DNA of 64,000 nt, from assembly GCA_949775045.1 (NCBI GenBank), contig OX459110.1, positions 169,501 to 233,500 of the forward strand, in the 5' to 3' direction. How positions within the stretch are numbered: position 1 is the stretch's first letter; every line of letters starts with the position of its first letter. This DNA comes from Metridium senile (lineage: Eukaryota > Cnidaria > Anthozoa > Actiniaria > Metridiidae). The notes below the pieces were generated by a model. That model saw only the letters and a list, made by a program, of their open reading frames with translations, searched no databases and was not told the DNA's origin. Shown here piece after piece: positions 1 to 8,463 of the stretch. The position numbers and the translations under genes are program-made.

Positions 1-1183
1 TTCGCACTAAATCACAAATGTTCTATTTTCTATGTGACAAATGTTCTATTTTCTATGACAACCTTACTGCAAGTAGGTGTATATTACATTCTGATAAAAA
101 TAGTGTTATATGCATATTAATTGACTTAACAGGAAAATACAAAACAAGACGGGAAATTGGTAAACAAACGAAAGATTTAATAGTAAAATAAACGGGCTGA
201 AAGAAAAAAAACATTTGCTAATAAATTAATAGACTACAAGTATACATACTCCTTAAGTATTTATTTTTCTAAATTTTCCATTATAAAACTTCTTTGAGGA
301 AAGTTTCTGTTTTTCAGCACGCACTTTTTTGGATGTAAAACTAAAAACCCTTTCAGCGGTTTTACTAAATAAAGTGTATCCTTAATACACAGTTAACCAA
401 AAAAAAATATGAAAAACCAAAGATACTTGACTGAAGATAATTTCCACATAGCGTGGTTTTAAGTAGTGCAGTGATTGATTGTTTCTTTCTTGTCCTGCAT
501 ATTTTAATTTGTATTTGCATATTTTAATTAAATTTTAGTGCGAACGCACTTGTTTTTCTGTGGTTAACCACGTAATGCCAATAAAAATATATTAGTATTG
601 ATATTTTGAGCAAAATTTCATAGATTCTTGATGTTGTTAGAGCAAAACCACGAAGACCATGAAATCAAATCAAATTGCTAAATAATCGTGTAATAGCTCT
701 TATTAATCAAAGGAAAGTGTTTTTTCTGCTTTCTTCTCACCCCTTTTACCTAGCTTCTTCTTTTTGCTAGAGCAAAGACACTTAAATTTTGAAATAAAAA
801 TAAAATAACTAACTAATAGTTTGTATGTAGTGACAGTATTTAGCCACTATCACTGAACATGCAGAAGCATAGAATACAAAAGGTAACAATACCTCATTAC
901 AACTTCACTTGTGCTTGATAGCATTATACAGTGAACAATTGGAATATAATTCTTGGATATAAAAGTGTTTTCACTCTAAATATTTCATGTCTACAAAAAT
1001 AATTTTATTCTTCTGACTCTCAATTTTGGTTTGTTTTCACTTGGTATTATCAGACAACAGAATCATATTGAACTTGAATATACGAAGTATTTGATACGAA
1101 GAATTTGCCTTAAAAGGCAACCGCAAAAAAAACAAGGGGTTTATATATGCTGATTAATATATTTCCGGAATATAAAAGAAAAC
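1..1183. other. AT-rich non-coding stretch
   Basis: No convincing exon is visible. Around 46-95 lies a motif (GACAACCTT, then GCAAGTAGGTGTA) that recurs near 48,860 and 63,925. The stretch 837-907 has an inverted, diverged partner at 15,180-15,235, so both look like old interspersed repeats. Confidence 0.5.
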
Positions 1184-1239
1184 TAGCGAGTAAACTAGTA
1201 TAGCCTGCGTCGGCTAAAGCTCGAAACGTCAGTAAAGGA
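1184..1239 (+). repeat. Dispersed repeat, deletion form, first half
   Basis: This copy joins the ACTAGCGAGTAAACTAG end of the repeat directly to the motif GCTAAAGCTCGAAACGTCAG, skipping most of the middle. The rest of the element, starting TTTTACGGTGTTACAAATTT, resumes at about 2,164, so the intervening 20-bp minisatellite sits inside the repeat. The duplicate copy at 3,109 has the same deletion form without the array. Confidence 0.75.
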
Positions 1240-2100
1240 GTGCCCTGCTCAGCACAAGTGTGCCCTGCTCAGCACAAGTGTGCCCTCCTCAGCACAAGTG
1301 TGCCCTGCTCAGCAAAAGTGTGCCTTCCTCAGAAAAAGTGTGCCTTCCTCAGCAAAAGTGTGCCTTCGTTAGAAAAAGTGTGCCTTCCTCAGCACAAGTG
1401 TGTCCTGCTCAGCACAAGTGTGCCCTGTTCAGTAAAAGTGTGCCTTCCTCAGCAAAAGTGTGCCCTGTTCAGCACAAGTGTGTCCTGCTCAGCAAAAGTG
1501 TGCCTTCCTCAGCACAAGTGTGCCCTGTTCAGCACAAGTGTGCCTTCCTCAGCAAAAGTGTGACCTGCTCAGCAAAAGTTTGTCTTCCTTAGAAAAAGTG
1601 TGCCTTCCTTAGCAAAAGTGTGCCCTGTTCAGCACAAGTGTGCCCTGTTCAGCACAAGTGTGCCTTCCTCAGCAAAAGTGTGCCCTGCTCAGCAAAAGTT
1701 TGCCTTCCTTAGAAAAAGTGTGCCTTCCTTAGCAAAAGTGTGCCCTGTTCAGCACAAGTGTGTCCTGCTCAGCAAAAGTGTGCCTTCCTCAGCAAAAGTG
1801 TGCCCTGCTCAGCAAAAGTGTGCCTTCCTCAGCAAAAGTGTGCCCTGCTCAGCAAAAGTGTGTCCTGCTCAGCAAAAGTGTGCCTTCCTTAGCAAAAGTG
1901 TGCCTTCCTTAGCAAAAGTGTGCCTTCCTCAGCACAAGTGTGCCCTGTTCAGCACAAGTGTGCCTTCCTCATCAAAAGTGTGCCCTGTTCAGCACAAGTG
2001 TGTCCTGCTCAGCAAAAGTGTGCCTTCCTCAGCAAAAGTGTGCCTTCCTTAGAAAAAGTGTGCCCTGCTCAGCAAAAGTTTGCCTTCCTTAGCAAAAAAG
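1240..2100 (+). repeat. 20-bp minisatellite, about 43 units
   Basis: The unit is close to AGCAAAAGTGTGCCTTCCTC, with variants at a few positions (CAC for AAA, CTGC for TTCC). The unit length is not a multiple of three and the unit has no stop, so overlapping frames stay open for 70-150 codons. Those Cys/Ser/Val/Lys-rich reading frames are by-products of the repeat. The array interrupts a dispersed repeat that is uninterrupted in the duplicate copy at 3,109, so it arose or expanded after, or in only one product of, the local duplication. Confidence 0.9.
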
Positions 2101-2163
2101 TGCCAAGCTATAGGGAAGGGCCAAATATTTAACCTTTCAATATTGTCATCATGCTTTCCTTCA

Positions 2164-2210
2164 AAATATTTTACGGTGTTACAAATTTCATTATATTACC
2201 TATCGTTTAT
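2164..2210 (+). repeat. Dispersed repeat, second half
   Basis: Matches the middle part of the hammerhead-like repeat family (TTACGGTGTTACAAATTTC, then TATTACCTATCGTTTATA). It is the continuation of the copy split by the 20-bp array. Confidence 0.7.
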
Positions 2211-2583
2211 AATATATTTCGGTACAATTGTTTTCATTAATGTCATTGCAGATCAGTTTACGTTTGGCAAATTTGAATACGGATTCGTAGAAGGAGAATT
2301 AAAAGCCTTCGAAAGTATTTAATATTTCCAAGGAATGTTGGTTATAGAGGACGCAACAGACCGTTTACTCCTTTCTACATAGGGAAACCGGCATTTTTCT
2401 TTTTTTTTATATATATTTTTGTTTTGCTCTGTCTCTATCGCACACCACAGGACTCCCAATACTAGAATAATATAGTGTTTTATAAGCAAATTGAAAAGAA
2501 AAGAAAGAAGCCCTCCCCTGAGGTTTCTACAGTGGCCGATTAATGTTATGCCGCCATTGCTCATAAGTTTGTGTTTAATTTAG

Positions 2584-3108
2584 GTTTGACAGTGACCAGA
2601 GACTCGACCTCGGTATGTCAGCTACCTAGAGTGGTTGGTTGGTGCCGTGCACGCATTCCACGATACTTCCACAATAAGAAGACTGGGAAATGTGAGCTGT
2701 TCCACTATGGTGGCTGTAGTGGAAACAAAAATAACTTCAAAACTATGAAGCAGTGCAACAAAAAATGTGGTAAGATGTTTCCTCATTTTTGCACATATTT
2801 TCAAAATATAAAAGCCAGTCAAATAGCAGAAAACATCTAAAATACCATGTTTTATATCTTGATGGCTGATTTTTGTCAGTATGATGAAGATTTAGTAGTA
2901 ATCACCCCCACCCCATCCCCCCTGTAAAGAGCGGTTCGTAACCCTTGACTCTGGTCATCAGGTGGGAAGTTCTTCCCCTTCACTTTGTTAATGTTTTCTT
3001 GTAATGTTTATTTTGGTTTGTTGGCAGTTTGTAGCCAGCCAAAGTTCGTTGGTATGTGCTTTGCCATGTTACCTCGGTTCTTCTATAACTCAGTCAGGAA
3101 ACGATGTA
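2584..3108 (+). pseudogene. Duplicated Kunitz gene, second domain truncated
   Basis: Exon 2,584-2,769 has a TTTAG acceptor and a GTAAGA donor, both phase 1, and encodes a complete Kunitz/BPTI domain: six cysteines in the right order, FHYGGC core and Arg after the second Cys (P1), which predicts trypsin-like targets. The next exon starts at 3,028 after TTGGCAG and encodes the first third of a second domain (Phe after its second Cys). At about 3,108 it runs into the dispersed repeat and a stop, losing the last three cysteines. The intact copy at 3,344-3,995 shows what is missing. No signal-peptide exon was recognised; an open N-terminus starting [10 protein letters not shown] in the other copy is broken by a stop here. 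Probably dead, though the first domain could still be spliced elsewhere. Confidence 0.75.
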
Positions 3109-3216
3109 AACTAGCTAGTATATAGCCTGCGTCGGCTAAAGCTCGAAACGTCAGTAAAGCCAACATTTTTTACGGTGTTATAAATTTCATTATATTACCT
3201 ATCGTATATATTATAT
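3109..3216 (+). repeat. Dispersed repeat at duplication junction
   Basis: Same deletion form as at 1,184: GCGTCGGCTAAAGCTCGAAA, then GTCAGTAAAG, CCAACATTTT and TTACGGTGTTATAAATTTC. It marks the border between the two copies of the Kunitz segment and abuts the point where the first copy's second domain is cut. This suggests that recombination between repeat copies made the duplication. Confidence 0.75.
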
Positions 3217-3343
3217 TTCTGTACAATTGTTTTCATTAATGTCATTGCAGATATCTTCAGGGATTTTTAAGTCTGGCAAATTTGAATACGGATTCGTAGA
3301 AGGAGAATTAAAAGCCTTCGAAAGTATTTAATATTTCCAAAGA

Positions 3344-3995
3344 ATGTTGGTTATAGAGGACGCAACAGACCGTTTATTCCGTTTACTCTTATTGATAATT
3401 AGTTTGTGTTTGTATTTAGACATATTATCGACCTCGGTATGTCAGCTACCTAAAGTGGTTGGCTGGTGCCGTGCACGCATTCCACGATACTTCCACAATA
3501 AGAAGACTGGGCAATGTGAGCTCTTCCACTATGGTGGCTGTAGTGGAAACGAAAATAACTTCAAAACCCTGAAGCAGTGCAACAAAAAATGTGGTAAGAT
3601 GTTTCCTCAGTTTTGCACATATTTTCAAAATATAAAAGCCAGTCAAATAGCAGAACACATCTAAAATACCATGTTTTATATCATGATGGCTGTTTTTTGT
3701 TGTATGATGAAGATTTAGTAGTAATCACCCCCACCCCATCCCCCCTGTAAAGAGCGGTTCCTAACCCTTGACTCTGGTCATCAGTCTCTTGTTAATGTTT
3801 TCTTGTAATGTTTATTTTGGTTTGTTGGCAGTTTGTAGCCAGCCAAAGTTCGTTGGTATGTGCTTTGCCTTGTTACCTCGGTTCTTCTATAACTCAGCCA
3901 AGAGACGATGTGAACGATTTTATTACGGTGGATGCGGTGGCAAAGGAAATATCTTTCACACTTTGAGCCAGTGTACAAAAACATGTCAAGCATAA
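3344..3995 (+). CDS. Two-domain Kunitz-type protease inhibitor-like protein
   Basis: Two Kunitz/BPTI domains in two exons, joined in phase 1. The first-domain exon ends at 3,593 (donor GTAAGA); the second runs from 3,832 (acceptor TTGGCAG) to a TAA at 3,993-3,995. An open frame from ATG 3,344 adds a hydrophobic leader ([15 protein letters not shown]) that could be a signal peptide; alternatively the first exon starts at the TATTTAG acceptor (3,420) and the true leader exon is elsewhere. Each domain has all six cysteines and the YGGC core. The residue after the second Cys is Arg in domain 1 and Phe in domain 2, predicting trypsin-like and chymotrypsin-like targets. Kunitz proteins of this size are secreted inhibitors and, in sea anemones, some are venom components; nothing here decides which. 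The large transposon inserted 7 bp after the stop codon. Confidence 0.8.
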
Positions 3996-4001
3996 ACAAT
4001 T

Positions 4002-4007
4002 GTAAGT
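4002..4007. other. Target-site duplication GTAAGT, left copy
   Basis: GTAAGT directly precedes the left terminus TACGGAG and is repeated at 14,892-14,897 directly after the right terminus CTCCGTA. A perfect 6-bp duplication at both ends is what a single transposition event leaves. The target lies 7 bp after the Kunitz stop codon. Confidence 0.9.
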
Positions 4008-4237
4008 TACGGAGCCCCCTAAGGGACATCACAAGATCTTAAGTTCCCAAGATCCTAAGATCCTAAGTTCCCAAGATCCCAAATTCCCAAGATCCTAAGT
4101 TCCCAAGATCCTAAGTTCCCAAGATCCTAAGATCCTAAGTTCCTAAGATCCTAAGTTCCCAAGATCCTAAGTTCCTAAGATCCTAAGATCCTAAGTTCCT
4201 AAGATCCTAAGTTCCCAAGATCCTAAGTTCCTAAGAC
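4008..4237 (+). repeat. Left terminal inverted repeat and subterminal array
   Basis: A 31-bp terminal repeat is followed by about 200 bp of GATCCTAAGTTCCCAA-type 16-mers and 8-bp half units (GATCCTAA). The same motif in inverted orientation fills the right end. Arrays next to transposon ends commonly bind transposase. The integrase ATG lies only about 60 bp further in, so the promoter must overlap or adjoin the array. Confidence 0.88.
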
Positions 4238-4295
4238 ATGAGGCTACCGCTGAAATTGCTTGCGGGCTCATTACATAATAGTCTTCCTTTGCAAA

Positions 4296-5564
4296 ATGGC
4301 GGCGAAACATATCGTTTTGATTGTATTGTTTATATGTCTACTTTCCTTGGTAAATGCAGTTCTGGAGGCCTACATCCCTGCTATTAATGGCGGTAATGTA
4401 GGGCGCGACGATATTATTGAAAGGTACTTTCACCTCGGATTCCAACATCAAGAAATACTCGCCTTTCTGACTATTACTCATGGGATAACAATAAGCTTGC
4501 GCCATCTAAAAAGAGTTCTGAAAAGAAGATGCTTAAGACGTAGGACAGGACAGACAGATTTGGGTCAAGTGATCAGTGCTATTGAACTAGAACTTGAAGG
4601 AGGGGGAAATGGAATTGGTTACCGTGCAATGTGGCAGCGTTTAAGGAATGAACGCAGAATGGTTGTTAGTAGAGAAACGGTAAGGCACGCTTTAAGGATA
4701 ATCGATCCGGAAGGAGTTTCTCAACGGCTTAGACACAGATTACGCCGCCGACAATATAGAGCAAAGGGACCGAATTTTTTGTGGCACATAGACGGCTACG
4801 ATAAGCTTAAACCATTTGGTTTCAGTATTCATGGCTGCATAGATGGCTTCAGCCGACGCATAATGTGGCTCGAAGTTGGTACCACAAATAATGACTCCCG
4901 TGTTATTGCACAGTATTTCCTTGATTGTGTAAAACAGATTGGTGGAACATCTTCAATAGTGCGCGCTGACTATGGGACAGAAAATGTTAAAGTAGCCGGA
5001 GTTCAACGTTTTTTTAGACGTGACAGTTACGATTCTTTTGCCGGGAGTAAAAGTTTTATGTATGGTAGGTCAGTCTCTAACCAGCGAATAGAAGCATGGT
5101 GGAGCCAGTTGCGCAAAAGCTGCACGGAATGGTGGATCAACCATCTGAAAGACTTGAGGGATAGAGGGGTGTATTGTGATGGTAATATACTTCACGTGGA
5201 GTGTTTGAAATTCTGTTATATGCCAGTCATACGGAGTGAGCTTCAAAGAGTTGCTGTTCATTGGAATATGCATCGCATAAGGCCTTCTACTAACCCAGAC
5301 TGTCCCTCTGGTAAACCTGACACGTTATTCTTCCTTCCCTCTTCGATCACACCACAAACAGTAGATTGCAAGCATATTGTTGACAAAGACGATATTGAAA
5401 TTGCAGAGCAGCATTGTGGTAGTGACCTCCCTCCTGACTGTATGCCCTCATTCGCAGATCTAGCGAAGATATTGATTGGTGAACTTGGACTAGATATTCC
5501 CAATTCACCTGAAGCAGCCAAATATTTGTATATCAAACTCATAGCAGCAATACAAAGTATTTAG
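4296..5564 (+). CDS. DDE integrase/transposase of the large transposon
   Basis: Single open frame of 422 codons from ATG 4,296; the frame upstream lacks another ATG. Order: a hydrophobic N-terminus (about 1-22), a helix-turn-helix-like region (about 35-85, with HLGFQHQEILAFL and LKRVLKR), then an rve-type integrase core. Candidate catalytic residues: Asp166 in WHIDGYDK, Asp225 in RADYGTEN and Glu266 in NQRIEAWW, so spacing is 59 and 41. RGPNFLWH-like and IDGFSRR blocks are typical of eukaryotic IS3-like integrases. It would cut and join the element's ends in the nucleus. The first 22 residues look like a signal peptide, odd for a nuclear enzyme; the true start may be further in or an upstream exon may be missed. 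The TAG stop at 5,562-5,564 is followed by nested foldback elements. Confidence 0.88.
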   Translation: MAAKHIVLIVLFICLLSLVNAVLEAYIPAINGGNVGRDDIIERYFHLGFQHQEILAFLTITHGITISLRHLKRVLKRRCLRRRTGQTDLGQVISAIELELEGGGNGIGYRAMWQRLRNERRMVVSRETVRHALRIIDPEGVSQRLRHRLRRRQYRAKGPNFLWHIDGYDKLKPFGFSIHGCIDGFSRRIMWLEVGTTNNDSRVIAQYFLDCVKQIGGTSSIVRADYGTENVKVAGVQRFFRRDSYDSFAGSKSFMYGRSVSNQRIEAWWSQLRKSCTEWWINHLKDLRDRGVYCDGNILHVECLKFCYMPVIRSELQRVAVHWNMHRIRPSTNPDCPSGKPDTLFFLPSSITPQTVDCKHIVDKDDIEIAEQHCGSDLPPDCMPSFADLAKILIGELGLDIPNSPEAAKYLYIKLIAAIQSI

Positions 5565-5623
5565 TGGATAGATATAATGTTTGGATCTGTTTATAAGTCA
5601 GTATTTAGTACCTGCATTATATA

Positions 5624-6189
5624 CAGTGAACTCTCTCTGAGACGGACACCTTCGGGACCGGAGGAAAGTGTCGTCTTAGAGAGGTGTCCGTCTTATAAAG
5701 AGCTAGGTAACGTGACAAATATCGGGTAGTTTCATTAACATACACAGTAAATTTAAATAGTTTTTTTGTCCTTGTTAATCATCTATAATATATTTGAGGT
5801 AACGAAAATGTATCAATTATTGGGAAATGCCCTATCTACTACTGACATACAGACAGGCGAAAATGTCTTGTTTTTAACCGTCAATAAGAATCAACATTTT
5901 TCTGCAAGCTTAATGCATTTTACAGTTTTGCTCTCCCAATGCATGTCTTACTTCATTATTTAGTGCATATATTTCACTTTTAGAGATGTGTTTTTGCTGA
6001 AAATTATGACTTTTTAACTGTCCGTTATCGACATTTAAGTGTCTGTTGTCCGTCTTAAAGAGGTGTCTGTCTTATAGACAGTTTTTGTACAGAAAAAGTA
6101 ATGGGAAAACGGCAGGGACCAAAATTTAGTGTCCGGCTAAGAGAGGTGTCCGTCTTATAGAGGTGTCCGTTAAGAGAGAGAGTTCACTG
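5624..6189. mobile_element. 566-bp foldback element with TA target site (MITE)
   Basis: Begins CAGTGAACTCTCTCTGAGAC and ends with the inverse (GAGAGTTCACTG), flanked by TA on both sides. Inner motifs AGAGGTGTCCGTCTTA repeat several times. CAGTG ends plus TA duplication fit Tc1/mariner-pogo-type non-autonomous elements. No transposase frame inside. Nested in the large transposon. Confidence 0.8.
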
Positions 6190-6217
6190 TAGTTCTAATT
6201 AGCAAACTATAGAAATT

Positions 6218-6362
6218 AGAGTTAACGCACTTAATCCGTGAAGCATAAATAGTACAAAATTGGTGCTAAAATATGATAATTCCTTTGTTATCTATTGTCT
6301 CGTCAACACTATTTACTAGTAATTAGTAATACTTGTTTCACGGATTTAGTGCGTCTACTCTA
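6218..6362. mobile_element. Small foldback element
   Basis: Inverted ends around CGCACTTAATCCGTGAAGC and GTTTCACGGATTTAGTGCG enclose about 100 bp. Related words (CACTAAA, CCGTGAAAC) occur near 15,030, so it is probably a dispersed family. No coding sequence. Confidence 0.5.
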
Positions 6363-6378
6363 GCATAAAAAGTACTAT

Positions 6379-6886
6379 TTAAGGTGGACCGCTACAGTTT
6401 TTTTACTGCCATACCGGGCCGCTAAAAACGTCTTTTTGACAAACTTCTCGTCGTTCGATTGACTTGAAACTGCCTCAGAATACTAGTCTTAGCCTGAAGT
6501 TTGTGTTGATATACTTTTTTCTCGATATTTATTTTTTTAGCTACGATATACTCAAAAAACGAAAATCAGTTACGCTTAAATTGAAGGATTTCTCTAATTC
6601 TGTGATATTTTGGGTGCAAAGTCGAGTAGTTTACTGTAGTGATATCCGTTTTTCGAGATCTCATCGCGTTCACCTTCAATTTAAGCGTAACTGATTTTGT
6701 TTTTTTTTGAGTATATCGTAGCTTAAAAAAATAAATATTGAGAAAAAAAGTATATCAATACAAACTTCAGGCTAAGACTAATATTCTGTGACAGTTTCAA
6801 GTCAATCGAACAACGAGACGTTTGTCAAAACGACATTTTTAGCGGCCGGGTATGGCTGTCAAAAAACTGTAGTGGTCCACCTTAAA
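6379..6886. mobile_element. 508-bp long-arm foldback element
   Basis: The two arms, each over 200 bp, are near-perfect inverted copies: TTAAGGTGGACCGCTACAGT at the left against ACTGTAGTGGTCCACCTTAA at the right, continuing to TACGCTTAAATTGAAGG near the centre. The RNA would fold into a long hairpin. No gene inside; frames over it are by-products. Confidence 0.85.
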
Positions 6887-7149
6887 AATATTTATGTACT
6901 TGCACGTTAGTTGTTTTTGTGCTTTACTTTATAGTAAGGTTTGGCTTGTTATTTTATATATTAAAAAAATGGAGTTCATTTTTCTTTATTATAATAATCA
7001 TTTATTGTTTTTCTCAAACAACAGTAATCAAAATGATCAAAATGTTAAAACATGAACATGTTCCTTATTTGTGCTGTGCAAATGGTTTTGCCTCAACAGC
7101 ACTTGAAATTGGACATAAACTTGAACAATATAATAGTATTATCAGTGTA

Positions 7150-7379
7150 ACCAGAAGTACATAACTAGAAGTGACCATCTCAAATATAAGTTGTGTCCGA
7201 TGTGTTTGACAAGTGAGCTATTTTTAGACAACCAATCACAGCGCTTGGCAATTTCATGCGTTGCGCTGATTGGTTGATGGAGTTCGTTGGCAAATCTCGA
7301 TGAAGAGCTTTTCAGTTTTGATAGCGACGGATTTTGTACCCATGACCTAGATGAACACTTCTAGTTATGTACTTCTGGT
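7150..7379. mobile_element. 230-bp foldback element
   Basis: ACCAGAAGTACATAACTAGA at the left is exactly inverted at the right (TCTAGTTATGTACTTCTGGT). Inner inverted words AACCAATCACAGCGC and GCGCTGATTGGTT extend the fold. Non-coding. Confidence 0.8.
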
Positions 7380-8463
7380 GTAACTAACTACTGATTAATA
7401 GTATTTAAACTTAAATAATGATTAAAAACAACAACAACAACAAGCTTAATAAAAGCTTAGTACATGTAAAAATGTGTAGACATTTCAATAAACCTGGGCA
7501 CTGCTAATTAGACCATTATATGCCAATACATTCTAGCTACAATGACCTTAAAGGTGTTTCAGAGCTTTATTTTCAAACTCCGTTTATATCTTTGGATGCC
7601 ACCCTAGAATTTCCTTTAAATTGCAACATAAGTTCAATTAGGTTTATGTTACATGATTTTGTTAATTTGGTTAAAAAATCAGCGATCAGTTTTAAGTAAA
7701 TTGGAGAATGGGTAGTGGTTTTCTAAATTAATCTAATAACAACAATAGTCATATCATGCGAAAGAGCACGTCAAAATATACATAATTCCTAAGTTGGTCT
7801 ACATAGGTTTAATAATGACTAAACGACAGCATCTCAAATGTTCGAACAATTACAGGTAAATGTATGGTTTTGAGGGACAGTGTCCCTCCAGTATTAATAA
7901 AATTCAATTAAAGTTAGAAATCATGTATATTTTGAATGTTCTTTCATGTGATATGATTATTTTTGTAATTAGATAAGTTTAGAAGACTAGTACCCAGTCT
8001 CCTGCTTGTTTATGTAAAGGCCAATTTGATTTTTATGAAAATAATGTTGTTTAGTTTGTGTAAATTTGTGTCTAAATCGCACATAATATAAAAGCAATCG
8101 GGTAAGAGTTGACAATTTTATAAGAGGTTAAAAATTAGTCCTCTACACGCTATTAGGAACGATTGAGACACCTTAATTCTACAATAGCCTCCTCCACAGG
8201 CTACTCCTATTATTCCTCCTTTAATTAATGAAAGAGAGAGAGAGACTAAAAGAGGGAGACTGGAGATGAGTGTTTAATCCCAGTTTCTTCAGTCTCAACT
8301 CAGAAGCCCCAAATAATAAAATTAAAGGAGTATAAAAGAGTTGCTTGTGTAGGATGCCACTAATTTCAACTCAACATAACTAAGATATTATTTGCCAAAT
8401 GAGAACAATTGTGGGAGGCAATGGCAAACATAATATGTTCATTCATTGTAGATTTCCACAGCT
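7380..8463. other. Non-coding interior of the transposon
   Basis: AT-rich, no exon seen on either strand. It separates the 3' ends of the two convergent transposon genes. 8,160-8,345 has weak inverted words (CTCCTTTAATT, AATTAAAGGAG) that might be another decayed foldback element. Confidence 0.5.

Noticed and set aside
1240..2052. Cys-rich open frames of 107-150 codons
   Set aside because: They arise from a stop-free 20-bp repeat read in successive frames; there is no start context or splice signal.
4260..4295. Integrase start at 4,260
   Set aside because: That codon is TTG; the first ATG is 4,296.
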